A stretch of 64,000 bases of DNA from Pseudomonas putida (GTDB lineage: Bacteria; Pseudomonadota; Gammaproteobacteria; Pseudomonadales; Pseudomonadaceae), in contig NZ_BSKJ01000006.1 of assembly GCF_030159595.1 (NCBI RefSeq), positions 124,001 through 188,000 of the forward strand, written 5' to 3'. The notes under the pieces are model-generated. The model saw only the letters and a list, made by a program, of their open reading frames with translations. It had not been told where the DNA came from and made no database searches. Position 1 is the stretch's first letter. Each line of letters starts with the position of its first letter. A program made the translations under genes and the position numbers. Positions 1 to 9,078 of this stretch are shown here, in pieces.

Positions 1-484
1 ACTTCACGGTCGGCAGGTTCTTGCCCTCGACCTTGAGCAGGGCCACGTCGGTACGCGGGTCGGTGCCTACCAGCTTGGCCTGCAGCTCGCTACGGTCCGA
101 CAGGCGGACAATGATCTCGTCGGCATCGGCCACCACATGGTTGTTGGTGAGCACATAGCCATCGCTGGAAATGATGAAGCCCGAACCCAGCGACTGAGCC
201 TCGCGCTGGCGGTCACCGCGCGGCGAGCGCGGCTGCTGCGGCATGTTGCGCTCGAAGAACTCGCGGAACATCGGCGGCAGGCCTTCCAGGTCCGGCATCT
301 GCCCGGCGGCGACGCGGTCGGGCAGCTTCTGCTTGGTACTGATGTTGACCACGGCTGGCGAGGCCTGCTCGACCAGGGTGGTGAAGTCCGGCAGGGCTTC
401 CTCGGCCTGGGCGGTGAGCACCTGGCCGAGCATCAGCACGGCGGCGAACATCGTTAGGTAGGATTTCAAGCGTGGTATTGACAT
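1..484 (-). CDS. mucD: Periplasmic serine protease MucD (DegP/HtrA family), 3' part missing
   Basis: This is the N-terminal 161 residues of a DegP-type protease; the gene runs off the left edge. It starts with a signal peptide (MSIPRLKSYLTMF..., likely cleaved near AQA-EE), followed by the HtrA trypsin-like fold. The motif TNNHVVADADEI carries the catalytic His, and the Asp lies in TDVALLKVE. The catalytic Ser and the PDZ domains fall outside the window. In Pseudomonas, MucD is a periplasmic chaperone-protease that degrades misfolded envelope proteins and dampens the AlgU response. It is the last visible gene of algU-mucA-mucB-mucD, 176 bp downstream of mucB, so it may also have its own promoter. 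Confidence 0.93.
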   Translation of the reverse strand, partial: MSIPRLKSYLTMFAAVLMLGQVLTAQAEEALPDFTTLVEQASPAVVNISTKQKLPDRVAAGQMPDLEGLPPMFREFFERNMPQQPRSPRGDRQREAQSLGSGFIISSDGYVLTNNHVVADADEIIVRLSDRSELQAKLVGTDPRTDVALLKVEGKNLPTVK

Positions 485-660
485 ACGGCTCCCGTCACAA
501 CGAGCGGTAGTTTAGAAAGACCCCTGCACAAAGCAGGAAAGGCCAGGCTCCTGAGAGCCTGACCTATAGAAAATTTGCCGGTGGATTGCAAATGACAATG
601 CTTTAATTTCATTTCAGCCGTATGTCCGCCTGCCTTGGCACAGCCCGCAAAAGCACGCCA
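485..660. other. mucB-mucD intergenic region, no mucC
   Basis: This 176 bp gap has no credible ORF on either strand. It contains a short hairpin (CAGGCTC at 544-550, GAGCCTG at 555-561). In P. aeruginosa the gene mucC sits between mucB and mucD; here it is absent. The hairpin could attenuate or process the operon transcript. Confidence 0.6.
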
Positions 661-1626
661 TCACTGGCGCGCCTGGGCATCCTGAGGGCGCATCGACAAC
701 GCGACGCGTTCTGCCGTACCCAGCGGGATTTCGCCGACCACAGTCACCATCACCTTGCCCTTTGGCGTATTCAGGCGGCGTGAAACGGCCGACGTCGGGC
801 CGAGTTGAGTGCGCATGTCGGTGCCGCCATCATCGTTTACCGGCTCGAGAAATACCGAGAAACGCGCCAGGCCATCGTCATACATCAGGCTGCTGACCGA
901 ACTGTTGCGCTTGGGGTCGCGACGCACCGAGCTGTTGACCAGCTCGAACCCGGGCGGCAGCCAGTCCGAGCGCCAGCCAGCCACGCTGTCATTACTGACG
1001 GGCGCGGTATGCTGCACAGGCTTGCAGGCAGCACTGGGGCGCAAGTCGTCGTCACTAGGCGGCTCGTCGGTATCGAGGCGGGTCATCTGGAAGCGCTCCA
1101 GCAACTGCCCTTTGTCGTTGAGCATCAACGAGCGCAGTGGCAGGCCGGTATTACGGTCCAGATGCAGTTCGAAGGCGTAGCGATGCTGGTCGCGGGGCGT
1201 GAGCGTCACGATCACGGCGTCGCGCCCGGCAACCCGTGACTTGCCCGCCACGCTCAAATCGTACCAGCCCATCAGTTTCAGCGGATCAAGCACACGCGGC
1301 GCGGTGTCCGGCGGTGCCGCAACACTGCTCACCAAGGCCCCGCTGACACACTCCACCTTCCCATCCGCGCGCACGATTTCCTGGGCGGCGCCATCGAGCT
1401 GCAACAGCCGCTCGCTGACCTTGCCGTCTTCGACCCTGTGCCAGATATCGTGGGAAGAGAAACTGCCGTTGCGTTCGTAGACGAAAGAGCCTTGGTAGCT
1501 CTGCTTTTGCTCGGCCTGTGCCAGCTTGTTCAACCACTCGCTCGCCTGGGGCGAAGAGTTGGCCGCCAATGCTGGCACCGTCATGCAGCTGCCAATCAGC
1601 AGCGACAGGAGAGGTAGCGCGCGCAT
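661..1626 (-). CDS. mucB: Sigma-factor regulatory protein MucB (RseB family)
   Basis: A 321-residue periplasmic protein with a signal peptide (about residues 1-21, cut after PALA). The body has the MucB/RseB two-domain layout: an N-terminal LolA-like domain and a smaller C-terminal domain. MucB binds the periplasmic part of MucA and protects it from AlgW cleavage; lipids or LPS displace it under envelope stress. It begins 12 bp after mucA, which suggests translational coupling. Length and order match the family. The assignment rests on sequence recognition and operon context. Confidence 0.94.
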   Translation of the reverse strand: MRALPLLSLLIGSCMTVPALAANSSPQASEWLNKLAQAEQKQSYQGSFVYERNGSFSSHDIWHRVEDGKVSERLLQLDGAAQEIVRADGKVECVSGALVSSVAAPPDTAPRVLDPLKLMGWYDLSVAGKSRVAGRDAVIVTLTPRDQHRYAFELHLDRNTGLPLRSLMLNDKGQLLERFQMTRLDTDEPPSDDDLRPSAACKPVQHTAPVSNDSVAGWRSDWLPPGFELVNSSVRRDPKRNSSVSSLMYDDGLARFSVFLEPVNDDGGTDMRTQLGPTSAVSRRLNTPKGKVMVTVVGEIPLGTAERVALSMRPQDAQARQ

Positions 1627-1638
1627 GATCCTCCTTAC

Positions 1639-2229
1639 TTAACGGTTTTCCAGGCTGGCGGCGCGGGCATACGGCAATGCGGTTTCAGTGCCCTTGAGCG
1701 CAGATTCCTGGGCATGCTGGCGCAGGTAACCTGGCAGACGCTGATCCCAGCCGGCCTGGTTCTGCAGCACGCCGTTGGCCATCGGCCCGGTCGGTTGCTC
1801 ACTGCTCTCACTATAGCCTGCCAAAACAGCCGGACCCTGGGCTTGTGGCACACTCAGGCCTTGTTGGGCAGGCTGCTGGGCTGCCAGCTCGGCACCCGTG
1901 ATTTCATCCTGGTTGTACATGCGAACACCGGCCAGCACCGCAACGGTGACCGAAGCGGCTACCGCCAGGCGACCAATGGTGCGCCATGGGCCCTTTTTGA
2001 CCTTGGCCGGCACAGCCTCGTCGGCCAGCGCCGCAGACACCGCCGAAGCGATATCCAGGTTAGGCAGCAGCAGCTCCTTGTGCATGGCTGCACGGGCAAC
2101 CTGATAACGCGACCAGGTGGCACGGGTTTCGGCATCGTCGACGGCGCTCAGCACCCGACGCAACTCCAGTTCGTCCGCTTCGTTATCCATCACCGCGGAC
2201 AGCGATTCCTGCAAAGCTTCACGACTCAT
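1639..2229 (-). CDS. mucA: Anti-sigma factor MucA (RseA family)
   Basis: A 196-residue inner-membrane anti-sigma factor. The N-terminal cytoplasmic part (about residues 1-80, MSREALQESLSAVMDNEADE...) is the RseA-type AlgU-binding domain. One transmembrane helix follows at about residues 84-104, then a periplasmic tail that MucB binds and AlgW cleaves. The reading frame is intact, with no mucoid-type frameshift. It lies 31 bp downstream of algU and just upstream of mucB, the usual order. Confidence 0.95.
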   Translation of the reverse strand: MSREALQESLSAVMDNEADELELRRVLSAVDDAETRATWSRYQVARAAMHKELLLPNLDIASAVSAALADEAVPAKVKKGPWRTIGRLAVAASVTVAVLAGVRMYNQDEITGAELAAQQPAQQGLSVPQAQGPAVLAGYSESSEQPTGPMANGVLQNQAGWDQRLPGYLRQHAQESALKGTETALPYARAASLENR

Positions 2230-2260
2230 GGCGGTTCCTCTCTTGGCTATCGCCGCTGTC

Positions 2261-2842
2261 TCAGGTTTCCTGCAACAACGGCTGCAGGGCTTTGTCTATG
2301 GCCTCCCGAGCGCGGAAGATTCGAGAGCGCACGGTACCCACCGGACATTGCATGACACTGGCAATGTCTTCGTAACTCAGTCCGTCGAACTCGCGCAGGG
2401 TCAATGCCGTACGCAGGTCTTCGGGTAGCTGCTGGATGGTGCGATGGACGGTGCCTTCGATTTCATCCCGCAACAACGAGCGCTCTGGGGACTCGAGATC
2501 CTTGAGGCCATGATCGCCGTCGTAAAACTCCGCATCCTCGGAGCTCACATCACTGTCTGGCGGCCGTCTTCCACGCGACACCAGGTAATTCTTCGCCGTG
2601 TTGATGGCGATGCGGTACAGCCAGGTATAAAACGCACTGTCACCGCGGAAATTGCCAAGCGCACGGTAGGCCTTGATGAAGGCTTCCTGTGCTACATCCT
2701 GGGCCTCGTGGGTATCGTGAACGAACCGCACGATCAACCCGAGAATCTTGTGCTGATACTTCAGCACCAACAGATCGAACGCTCGCCTGTCACCGCGCTG
2801 AACACGCTCGACAAGCTGCTGATCCTCTTCCTGGGTTAGCAT
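2261..2842 (-). CDS. algU: RNA polymerase ECF sigma factor AlgU (RpoE/sigma-22)
   Basis: A 193-residue group 4 sigma factor controlling envelope-stress and exopolysaccharide genes. Region 2 is seen in FDLLVLKYQHKILGLIVRFV and the aromatic stretch SAFYTWLYRIAINTAKNYL. Region 4 is the helix-turn-helix around LSYEDIASVMQCPVGTVRSRIFRAR. A GTG at 2848 would add two residues, but the ATG at 2842 has GGAG five bases upstream and matches the known MLTQE start. It is first in the operon and is normally held inactive by MucA. Confidence 0.97.
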   Translation of the reverse strand: MLTQEEDQQLVERVQRGDRRAFDLLVLKYQHKILGLIVRFVHDTHEAQDVAQEAFIKAYRALGNFRGDSAFYTWLYRIAINTAKNYLVSRGRRPPDSDVSSEDAEFYDGDHGLKDLESPERSLLRDEIEGTVHRTIQQLPEDLRTALTLREFDGLSYEDIASVMQCPVGTVRSRIFRAREAIDKALQPLLQET

Positions 2843-3276
2843 GAACACTCCTCAGTGAACTCGAAGGAGCGTTGCAACAGCCATCGTTCAGGCTTGCAAC
2901 CATAGACTCGGGCTTTACGCAAAAGTTCTCCCCTCCAAGCAAGTTTCCTGCAGCCCTTGGTCGGCTTGCACGGAAGACGCGGCGCGGTCACGGCCGGCTA
3001 CGTCGATAATCAGGTTTCGAATACGCAGGAACAGCCCGGACAGGCCTGCCGCCCTGCGTCGCCGCGGCAAATTGTGGCGTACGGGCAGCCTTCATAGGAT
3101 TTCCGGCCATGCCGGAAAGTTCCCGCAAAGGTTGTCGCGACCTGGCAAGTGGCATGGAAATTGGCCACCCGGGGCTGCTATAAAGACATCCCGGCCAAGT
3201 TTAACGATAGTTTCACAATGCCATCTGCGCGTGACTATTGTGCCGCGCCCCTTCCAAAGATTACTAGTGTCCCGAC
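2843..3276. other. algU-nadB divergent intergenic region
   Basis: This 434 bp region separates divergent algU and nadB. It holds the predicted AlgU promoter(s). I find no convincing ORF: the 75-codon frame starting near 3072 runs into nadB and looks like chance. I could not pick a clear sigma-70 promoter for nadB. Confidence 0.5.
2901..2928 (-). promoter_or_regulatory. Predicted AlgU-dependent promoter of algU
   Basis: On the minus strand GAACTT (2928-2923) is followed by a 16 bp spacer and TCTAT (2906-2902). This fits the sigma-22/sigma-E pattern GAACTT-N16/17-TCtga. It lies about 60-85 bp upstream of the algU start, consistent with autoregulation. A second, weaker candidate is GAACTT at 3122-3117 with TCCTA 17 bp downstream (3099-3095). 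Not tested experimentally here. Confidence 0.55.
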
Positions 3277-4881
3277 ATGAGCCAACAATTCCAACATGAT
3301 GTCCTGGTGATCGGCAGCGGTGCCGCCGGTCTCAGCCTGGCACTTAACCTTCCCAGCCACCTGCGCGTTGCCGTGCTCAGCAAGGGCGACCTGGCCAATG
3401 GATCGACCTTCTGGGCCCAAGGCGGTGTCGCTGCGGTGCTGGACAACACCGATACCGTGCAATCGCACGTCGAGGACACCCTCAATGCCGGCGGCGGCCT
3501 GTGCAATGAAGAGGCGGTGCGCTTTACTGTCGAACACAGCCGCGAAGCCATCCAGTGGCTGATCGAACAAGGTGTGCCCTTTACCCGTGACGAGCATTAC
3601 AGCGTCGACGACGGCGGCTTCGAGTTCCACCTGACGCGTGAAGGCGGTCATAGCCACCGGCGCATCATCCACGCCGCCGATGCCACCGGCGCGGCAATCT
3701 TCACTACGCTGCTGGAACAGGCACGCCTGCGCTCGAACATCCAGCTGCTGGAGCAGCGCGTGGCGGTCGACCTGATCACCGAACGCCGCCTGGGGCTGCC
3801 TGGCGAACGCTGCCTGGGCGCCTATGTGCTCGACCGCAACACCGGCGAGGTGGACACCTTCGGTGCGCGCTTCACCGTGCTGGCCACGGGGGGTGCAGCC
3901 AAGGTCTATCTCTACACCAGCAACCCCGATGGCGCCTGTGGCGATGGCATCGCCATGGCCTGGCGGGCCGGCTGCCGAGTGGCCAATCTGGAATTCAACC
4001 AATTCCACCCGACCTGCCTGTACCACCCGCAGGCCAAGAGCTTCCTGGTCACCGAAGCCCTGCGCGGTGAAGGCGCGCTGTTGCGCCTGCCCAACGGTGA
4101 ACGTTTCATGCCGCGCTTCGACCCACGCGAAGAGCTGGCCCCACGCGACATCGTGGCCCGTGCCATCGACCACGAGATGAAGCGTCTGGGCGTGGACTGC
4201 GTCTACCTGGACATCTCCCACAAGCCGGCCGATTTCATCAAGAGCCACTTCCCCACCGTGTACGAGCGCTGCCTGACGTTTGGCATCGACATCACCCGCC
4301 AGCCAATCCCGGTGGTACCGGCGGCGCACTACACCTGCGGCGGGGTGATGGTCGACGACCGCGGCCACACCGACGTACCCGGCTTGTATGCCATCGGCGA
4401 AACCAGCTTCACCGGCCTGCACGGCGCCAATCGCATGGCCAGCAACTCGCTGCTGGAATGCTTCGTCTACGGCCGCGCCGCCGCCGCAGACATCCAGACC
4501 AACCTGGAGCAAGTGGGCATGCCCAAGGCCCTGCCGGGCTGGGACGCCAGCCAGGTCACTGACTCGGACGAGGACGTGATCATTGCGCACAACTGGGACG
4601 AACTGCGACGTTTCATGTGGGACTATGTCGGCATCGTGCGCACCAGCAAGCGCCTGCAGCGCGCCCAGCATCGCATTCGCCTGTTGCTGGATGAAATCGA
4701 CGAGTTCTACAGCAACTACAAGGTCAGCCGCGACCTGATCGAACTGCGCAACCTGGCGCAGGTGGCCGAGCTGATGATCCTGTCGGCGATGCAGCGCAAG
4801 GAAAGCCGTGGGTTGCACTACACCCTGGATTACCCGGGCATGCTGGATGAGGCCAAGGACACCATCCTTAGCCCGCTCTGA
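3277..4881 (+). CDS. nadB: L-aspartate oxidase (quinolinate synthase B)
   Basis: A 534-residue FAD enzyme that oxidises L-aspartate to iminoaspartate, the first step of de novo NAD synthesis; NadA then makes quinolinate. The N-terminal dinucleotide-binding motif [13 protein letters not shown] is clear. Family signatures follow: [12 protein letters not shown], the active-site stretch [10 protein letters not shown], and [21 protein letters not shown]. Length is typical. Its place next to the algU operon matches the gene order in other pseudomonads. Confidence 0.97.
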   Translation: MSQQFQHDVLVIGSGAAGLSLALNLPSHLRVAVLSKGDLANGSTFWAQGGVAAVLDNTDTVQSHVEDTLNAGGGLCNEEAVRFTVEHSREAIQWLIEQGVPFTRDEHYSVDDGGFEFHLTREGGHSHRRIIHAADATGAAIFTTLLEQARLRSNIQLLEQRVAVDLITERRLGLPGERCLGAYVLDRNTGEVDTFGARFTVLATGGAAKVYLYTSNPDGACGDGIAMAWRAGCRVANLEFNQFHPTCLYHPQAKSFLVTEALRGEGALLRLPNGERFMPRFDPREELAPRDIVARAIDHEMKRLGVDCVYLDISHKPADFIKSHFPTVYERCLTFGIDITRQPIPVVPAAHYTCGGVMVDDRGHTDVPGLYAIGETSFTGLHGANRMASNSLLECFVYGRAAAADIQTNLEQVGMPKALPGWDASQVTDSDEDVIIAHNWDELRRFMWDYVGIVRTSKRLQRAQHRIRLLLDEIDEFYSNYKVSRDLIELRNLAQVAELMILSAMQRKESRGLHYTLDYPGMLDEAKDTILSPL

Positions 4882-4897
4882 AATCGGCATCGCGGCC

Positions 4898-4917
4898 TTC
4901 GCGGGCTTGCCCGCGAA
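4898..4917. terminator. Hairpin between convergent nadB and ygfX
   Basis: A perfect 9 bp dyad (TTCGCGGGC, two-base loop, GCCCGCGAA) followed by AAAAAG on the plus strand. It lies in the 56 bp gap between convergent genes and probably ends transcription from both sides. The core resembles the half-hairpin of local REP elements. Confidence 0.55.
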
Positions 4918-4937
4918 AAAGCTAGCCGGGTCATGAT

Positions 4938-5396
4938 CTATGCCCGGCTCACCTCGGCCCAGCGCCGTCGGCTGAATTTCAACCGCACCCGCAAGCGCCG
5001 ATGCTCGTCAGCCGCCAGCGCATCCTGCGGTATGCACTGGCTCTCCCCCACCCATCGCCCTGCACGCTCAAAGCGCAACACCACCAGCCGCGGCAAGGCC
5101 ACGCTATCCCGACACAAACGCACCGGTTGCCAGCCACGCGCACGGCTGAACACATGCCAGCCGCGCACATCACGGCGCAGGCCGACGACGGCATGCGCAT
5201 GGGTCAACAGGATTCGACGGGGAATCGCCCAGCCAGCGTGGGCAATACAGGCGGCGACAATGAAAAAGGCGAGCCACCCTGGCAACGGGCTCGCCCACAC
5301 GGCAAGCCACGCCAGCACCTGGCAAACCAGATAGGCCGCTAGCAGCAGGCGCGAGCCTTGCCAGCGGCACTCGAAGCACTCACTTGGGCTGGACAC
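4938..5396 (-). CDS. ygfX: YgfX/CptA-type membrane protein
   Basis: A 152-residue protein that resembles YgfX (CptA). Two adjacent hydrophobic helices (about residues 16-36 and 40-58) precede a cytoplasmic domain with GLRRDVRGW and [10 protein letters not shown]. It begins at a GTG (5396-5394) inside the last codons of sdhE, a 17 bp overlap that implies coupled translation. In enterobacteria the partner pair was described as a toxin-antitoxin-like pair affecting cytoskeletal proteins, but SdhE is now known as a flavinylation factor, so a toxin role here is uncertain. Confidence 0.75.
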   Translation of the reverse strand: MSSPSECFECRWQGSRLLLAAYLVCQVLAWLAVWASPLPGWLAFFIVAACIAHAGWAIPRRILLTHAHAVVGLRRDVRGWHVFSRARGWQPVRLCRDSVALPRLVVLRFERAGRWVGESQCIPQDALAADEHRRLRVRLKFSRRRWAEVSRA

Positions 5397-5634
5397 GGTC
5401 CAGAATGATGCGAACCATGCGCTGCAGCTCCGGGTCTTCAGACTCGGTGCGTTCCATGAACCAGCCGAACATGTCCTGATCCTCGCAGCTCAACAGACGC
5501 ACATACAGTTCGCGGTCAGTCTCGTTGAGGGTGGGGTAGACTTCCTGGGTGAAAGGCACCAGCAGTACGTCCAGTTCCAGCATGCCACGGCGGCTGTGCC
5601 AGAAAAGCCGGTTGAGTTCAGTTTGTTCGACCAT
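5380..5634 (-). CDS. sdhE: FAD assembly factor SdhE (YgfY/CptB)
   Basis: An 84-residue protein that promotes covalent FAD attachment to succinate dehydrogenase SdhA. The hallmark RRGMLELD (here [16 protein letters not shown]) contains the RGxxE flavinylation motif. The tail has the usual [15 protein letters not shown] segment. The frame is open further upstream, but the ATG at 5634 gives the family's normal length. Divergent ygfZ next door, with ygfX overlapping downstream, reproduces the conserved ygfZ/sdhE/ygfX neighbourhood. Confidence 0.93.
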   Translation of the reverse strand: MVEQTELNRLFWHSRRGMLELDVLLVPFTQEVYPTLNETDRELYVRLLSCEDQDMFGWFMERTESEDPELQRMVRIILDRVQPK

Positions 5635-5767
5635 GGGGCCCTCCTCGAATGGCCCGCCAGTATACAGCCAGGCACGCGAAGCGACACCGGGCGTTGGTCT
5701 AGTCACCTACCTATTTTGTTACCGGCGTTCTATGATGGCCGCCAGTCTTTAGCCACCGCGATGACCC

Positions 5768-6709
5768 ATGGCCGATTCCGCTTTCTTCTGCCCCCTGTCC
5801 CACGAGGGCATCCTCGCCGTCCGCGGCTCCGATGCAGGCAAGTTCCTGCAAGGCCAGCTGACCTGCAACATCAACTACCTCAGCCAGGAACACGCCAGCC
5901 TCGGTGCCCGCTGCATGGTCAAGGGGCGCATGCAATCGAGCTTCCGTATCCTGCCCGAGGGCAATGGCTACCTGCTGGCCATGGCCAGTGAACTGCTCGA
6001 CGCGCAACTGGCCGACCTGAAGAAGTACGCCGTATTTTCCAAGGCCACGCTGACCGATGAAAGCGCCGCCTGGGCACGCTTTGGCCTGCAAGGTGGCGAC
6101 GCTGCACTGCAAGCGCTGGGGCTCGACGTCCCCGCAGCTGCCGGCAGCACAGTGCGCCATGAGGGCCTGATTGCTATCGCTGTTTCTGCAGGCCGCGTGG
6201 AGCTGTGGGTGCCGGCAGACACCGCCGACACGGTGCGCGTGGCACTCGCCAGCGCGCTGCCTCTGGGCAGTCTCAACGACTGGCTATTGGGGCAGGTTCG
6301 CGCCGGTATCGGCCAGGTCATGGGGCCGACCCGTGAGCTGTTCATCCCGCAGATGATCAACCTGCAAGCCGTCGATGGTGTCAGCTTCAAGAAAGGCTGC
6401 TACACCGGCCAGGAAATCGTCGCCCGCATGCAGTACCTGGGCAAGCTCAAGCGCCGGCAGTACCGCCTGGCGCTGGACCAACAGGCCATCCCGGCGCCGG
6501 GCGCCGAGATCTTCTCGCCCACCCATGGTTCGTCAGTCGGTGAAGTGGTCATTGCTGCAGGCAACGGCGCAGGCTGTGAACTGCTTGCGGTGCTCAGCGC
6601 CGAGGCGGTGGAAGATGACAACTTGCACCTGGGTAGCCTCGAAGGCCCACGCCTGCAGGTATTGACCCTCCCTTACGAACTGGACCGCGACCGGGAAATC
6701 CAGCGCTGA
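5768..6709 (+). CDS. ygfZ: YgfZ-type folate-binding protein (iron-sulfur repair / tRNA modification)
   Basis: A 313-residue member of the YgfZ/GcvT family. The diagnostic motif KGCYTGQEIVARMQYLGKLKRR, with its essential Cys, is present at about residues 217-238. The N-terminal part (AGKFLQGQLTCNINYL) is the GcvT-like folate-binding region. YgfZ proteins use tetrahydrofolate and support radical-SAM Fe-S enzymes such as MiaB. It is divergent from sdhE across 133 bp. Confidence 0.92.
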   Translation: MADSAFFCPLSHEGILAVRGSDAGKFLQGQLTCNINYLSQEHASLGARCMVKGRMQSSFRILPEGNGYLLAMASELLDAQLADLKKYAVFSKATLTDESAAWARFGLQGGDAALQALGLDVPAAAGSTVRHEGLIAIAVSAGRVELWVPADTADTVRVALASALPLGSLNDWLLGQVRAGIGQVMGPTRELFIPQMINLQAVDGVSFKKGCYTGQEIVARMQYLGKLKRRQYRLALDQQAIPAPGAEIFSPTHGSSVGEVVIAAGNGAGCELLAVLSAEAVEDDNLHLGSLEGPRLQVLTLPYELDRDREIQR

Positions 6710-6764
6710 CCAGCCTGCCCCGCCCCTGTGGCGGGGCCGCACCACCACTGCGGTAGACACGCCC

Positions 6765-7571
6765 ATGAACAAGCTGGCCGAGATGGTTCAAGCACAGTTG
6801 CTCGATGCCATCGAAAAGGATGACCTGGTCCTGCCGACCCTGCCCGAGGTTGCCTTGAGCATCCGTGAGGCAGCGGAAGACAGCGAGATCAGCGTTGCGG
6901 CCCTGAGCAAGGTGATCGGTCGCGATGCGGCTCTTTCAGCGCGCCTGATCAAGGTAGTCAACAGCCCGCTGCTGCGCGCAGCGGTCGAGGTCACCGACCT
7001 GCACACCGCCATCACGCGGCTGGGCATCAACTACAGCTGCAACCTAGCCATCGGCCTGGTGATCGAGCAGATTTTCCACGCCCGCGCGCCGGCGGTCGAA
7101 CAAAAAATGCGCGATATCTGGGTCAACAGCCTGGAAGTGGCGGGCATCAGCTACGAAGTCTGCCGGCGTTACACGCAACTCAAACCGGACCAGGCCACCT
7201 TGGGCGGGCTGGTCAATCAGATTGGCGCACTGCCGGTGCTCATCTACGCCCAAGAGCATAACGAACTGCTGTCCGACCCGGTTTGCCTGCATTATGTGAT
7301 CGAGCAGATCCAGCCGGTGCTGGGGGACAAGATCCTCAAGGCCTGGGAGTTTCCGGAGCAGTTGGTCAACCTGCCCAGCCAGGTTCAGGACCTGGACCGG
7401 CAGACTGACAAGGTCGACTACATCGACATCGTGCAGATTGCCCGCTGCATCAGTCAGCGCGGTCGCCACCGGCCGCTGGCGGCACTGCCGGCGTACCGCC
7501 ACTTGGGGTTGCCGTTTGGTACTGAACTGGAGGTGGATGAACTGCTTGAAGCGCGAAGTATGCTCCGCTGA
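6765..7571 (+). CDS. HDOD domain protein
   Basis: A 268-residue protein formed almost entirely by an HDOD domain (about residues 20-210): LPTLPEVALSIREAAED, SVAALSKVIGRDAALSARLIKVVNSPLL and TDLHTAITRLGINY are typical. HDOD proteins are catalytically silent HD relatives that act in signalling, often with two-component or c-di-GMP systems. There is no output domain. It lies 55 bp after ygfZ and may be co-transcribed. Its specific role is unknown. Confidence 0.85.
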   Translation: MNKLAEMVQAQLLDAIEKDDLVLPTLPEVALSIREAAEDSEISVAALSKVIGRDAALSARLIKVVNSPLLRAAVEVTDLHTAITRLGINYSCNLAIGLVIEQIFHARAPAVEQKMRDIWVNSLEVAGISYEVCRRYTQLKPDQATLGGLVNQIGALPVLIYAQEHNELLSDPVCLHYVIEQIQPVLGDKILKAWEFPEQLVNLPSQVQDLDRQTDKVDYIDIVQIARCISQRGRHRPLAALPAYRHLGLPFGTELEVDELLEARSMLR

Positions 7572-7580
7572 CTTGCTTCA

Positions 7581-7692
7581 GCCTGTGCCGGCCTCTTCGC
7601 GGGTAAACCCGCTCCCACAAGAATAGCGCTGCCTTCTGATCTGGCGCAGTACCTGTGGGAGCGGGTTTACCCGCGAAGAGGCCGGCACAGGC
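7581..7692. repeat. REP pair forming a long inverted repeat between convergent genes
   Basis: Two perfect 39 bp arms (7581-7619 and 7654-7692) in opposite orientation with a 34 bp loop. Each arm carries the local REP core (CCTCTTCGCGGGTAAACCCG and flanks). They lie between the HDOD gene and tctE, which converge. The element can fold into a very stable stem in either transcript and probably acts as a bidirectional terminator or mRNA stabiliser. Confidence 0.85.
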
Positions 7693-7698
7693 AACTCA

Positions 7699-9078
7699 TC
7701 AATCCGCGATAAAACTCACCCGCACCCGCAGCCCGCCGTTCTCGCCATCATGCAGGCTCACCTGCGCCAGGTGCGCCCGGCAGATCTCACCGACAATCGC
7801 CAGCCCAAGCCCGCTCCCTTGCGCACTGCGCCGGTAGAACCGCTCGAAAACCCGCTCACGCTCAGCCTCGGGAATGCCCGGCCCGTCGTCTTCCACCTCC
7901 AGCACCGCTGGTGCCACCACCCGCAAAATCACGTTGCCGCCAGCCGGCGTATGCGCCAGGGCATTGTCCACCAGGTTGCTCAACAGCTCGTTGAGCAGCG
8001 TCGGCTCCCCCTTCAGCCACACCGGCGCCTCGGCCTCCAGGGCCAGCGCAACGCCGCGTTTGTATGCCAACGGCGCCATGGCCATGCCCAGTTCACGGGC
8101 CAGCTGGCTCAGGTCCAGGCGCTGTGCACCACCTTCGGCAATCGCCCGCGCGCCGTTCTCGACGCGCGCCAGCGACAACAACTGGTTGGCAAGGTGGGTC
8201 AGGCGGTCAGTGCCCTGGGCCGCAGATTCCAGCGTCTGCCGCCACTCTTGCGGCTCCGACGAGCGCAGGCCCAGTTCCACACGCGCCTTCAAGGCAGCCA
8301 GCGGCGTACGCAATTCATGGGCGGCATCGGCAATGAACTGCGCCTGGCGCTCGAACTGGCCGCGCAAGCGCTCGGTAAAGTGGTTCAAGGCCCGCACCAG
8401 AGGGCCAAGCTCACGCTGCACCTGCACCACCGGCAAAGCCCGCAAATCATCCGGCTGGCGCTCCTCCACCGCCGAACGCAGTCGCTCCAGCGGCCTCAAC
8501 GCCGCACTTACAGCAAACCACACCATGACCAGTGCGCCCAGCGCCAGCATCCCAAGGCGCAGCAGGGTATCGGCCATCAACCCGCGTGCCATGCGTACCC
8601 GTGCTTCCTCGGTTTCGGCCACGCGGATTTCCGCCATACCGTTCATGTTCGGCTCGCTCACCGCTTTCAGCAGGCTGACAACGCGCACGTCCTGGCCGAG
8701 GTAGGTGGCGTTGTAGAACCGCGCCAAGGCCGGGTAATCGTCAGTGCGCGGCGTGCCCGGCGGCGGTGGCGGCAGGTTCTCGTAACCGGAAATCAGCCGC
8801 TGCTTGATGTCCAGCACCTGGTAGTAGATGCGCCCGGCGCTGTCGTAGGCGAAGGTGTCCAGTGCCACATAGGGCACATCCGCACTCAGCGAGCCGTCAC
8901 GCTGTGACAGACCTGCGGCAATGGTCCGCGCCGAGGCCAGCAAGGTGCGATCGTAGGCTGTGTCGGCGGCTTCGCGGCCATTCCAGTAGGCGCTCAGGCC
9001 GCTGGCCAGCATCAGCACCACCAGCAGCAAGGCCAGGTTGCCCAGCAGGCGCCCGCGCAAGCTGCCGTTGTCACGCAT
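7699..9078 (-). CDS. tctE: Sensor histidine kinase TctE
   Basis: A 459-residue inner-membrane kinase. The first transmembrane helix is at about 10-31. A periplasmic sensor of about 140 residues follows, with a proline run (LPPPPPGTP) near 102-110, then a second helix at about 171-193. The HAMP-type linker leads to the H-box ADAAHELRTPLAALKARVEL (His254), then the N-box region (LLSNLVDNALAHTP), EVEDDGPGIP and GSGLGLAIV. The gene overlaps tctD by 8 bp. Adjacency to the tricarboxylate uptake genes identifies the likely signal as citrate or related acids. Confidence 0.9.
   Translation of the reverse strand: MRDNGSLRGRLLGNLALLLVVLMLASGLSAYWNGREAADTAYDRTLLASARTIAAGLSQRDGSLSADVPYVALDTFAYDSAGRIYYQVLDIKQRLISGYENLPPPPPGTPRTDDYPALARFYNATYLGQDVRVVSLLKAVSEPNMNGMAEIRVAETEEARVRMARGLMADTLLRLGMLALGALVMVWFAVSAALRPLERLRSAVEERQPDDLRALPVVQVQRELGPLVRALNHFTERLRGQFERQAQFIADAAHELRTPLAALKARVELGLRSSEPQEWRQTLESAAQGTDRLTHLANQLLSLARVENGARAIAEGGAQRLDLSQLARELGMAMAPLAYKRGVALALEAEAPVWLKGEPTLLNELLSNLVDNALAHTPAGGNVILRVVAPAVLEVEDDGPGIPEAERERVFERFYRRSAQGSGLGLAIVGEICRAHLAQVSLHDGENGGLRVRVSFIAD

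Noticed and set aside
3072..3299. 75-codon plus-strand ORF upstream of nadB
   Set aside because: It lacks a ribosome-binding site and overlaps the nadB start in another frame.
3235..4890. 551-codon minus-strand ORF covering nadB
   Set aside because: It is an antisense frame kept open by GC-rich codon use; nadB on the plus strand has full family motifs.
4938..5634. sdhE-ygfX as an active toxin-antitoxin system
   Set aside because: SdhE carries the flavinylation motif and a housekeeping role explains its conservation; the overlap alone does not show toxicity.
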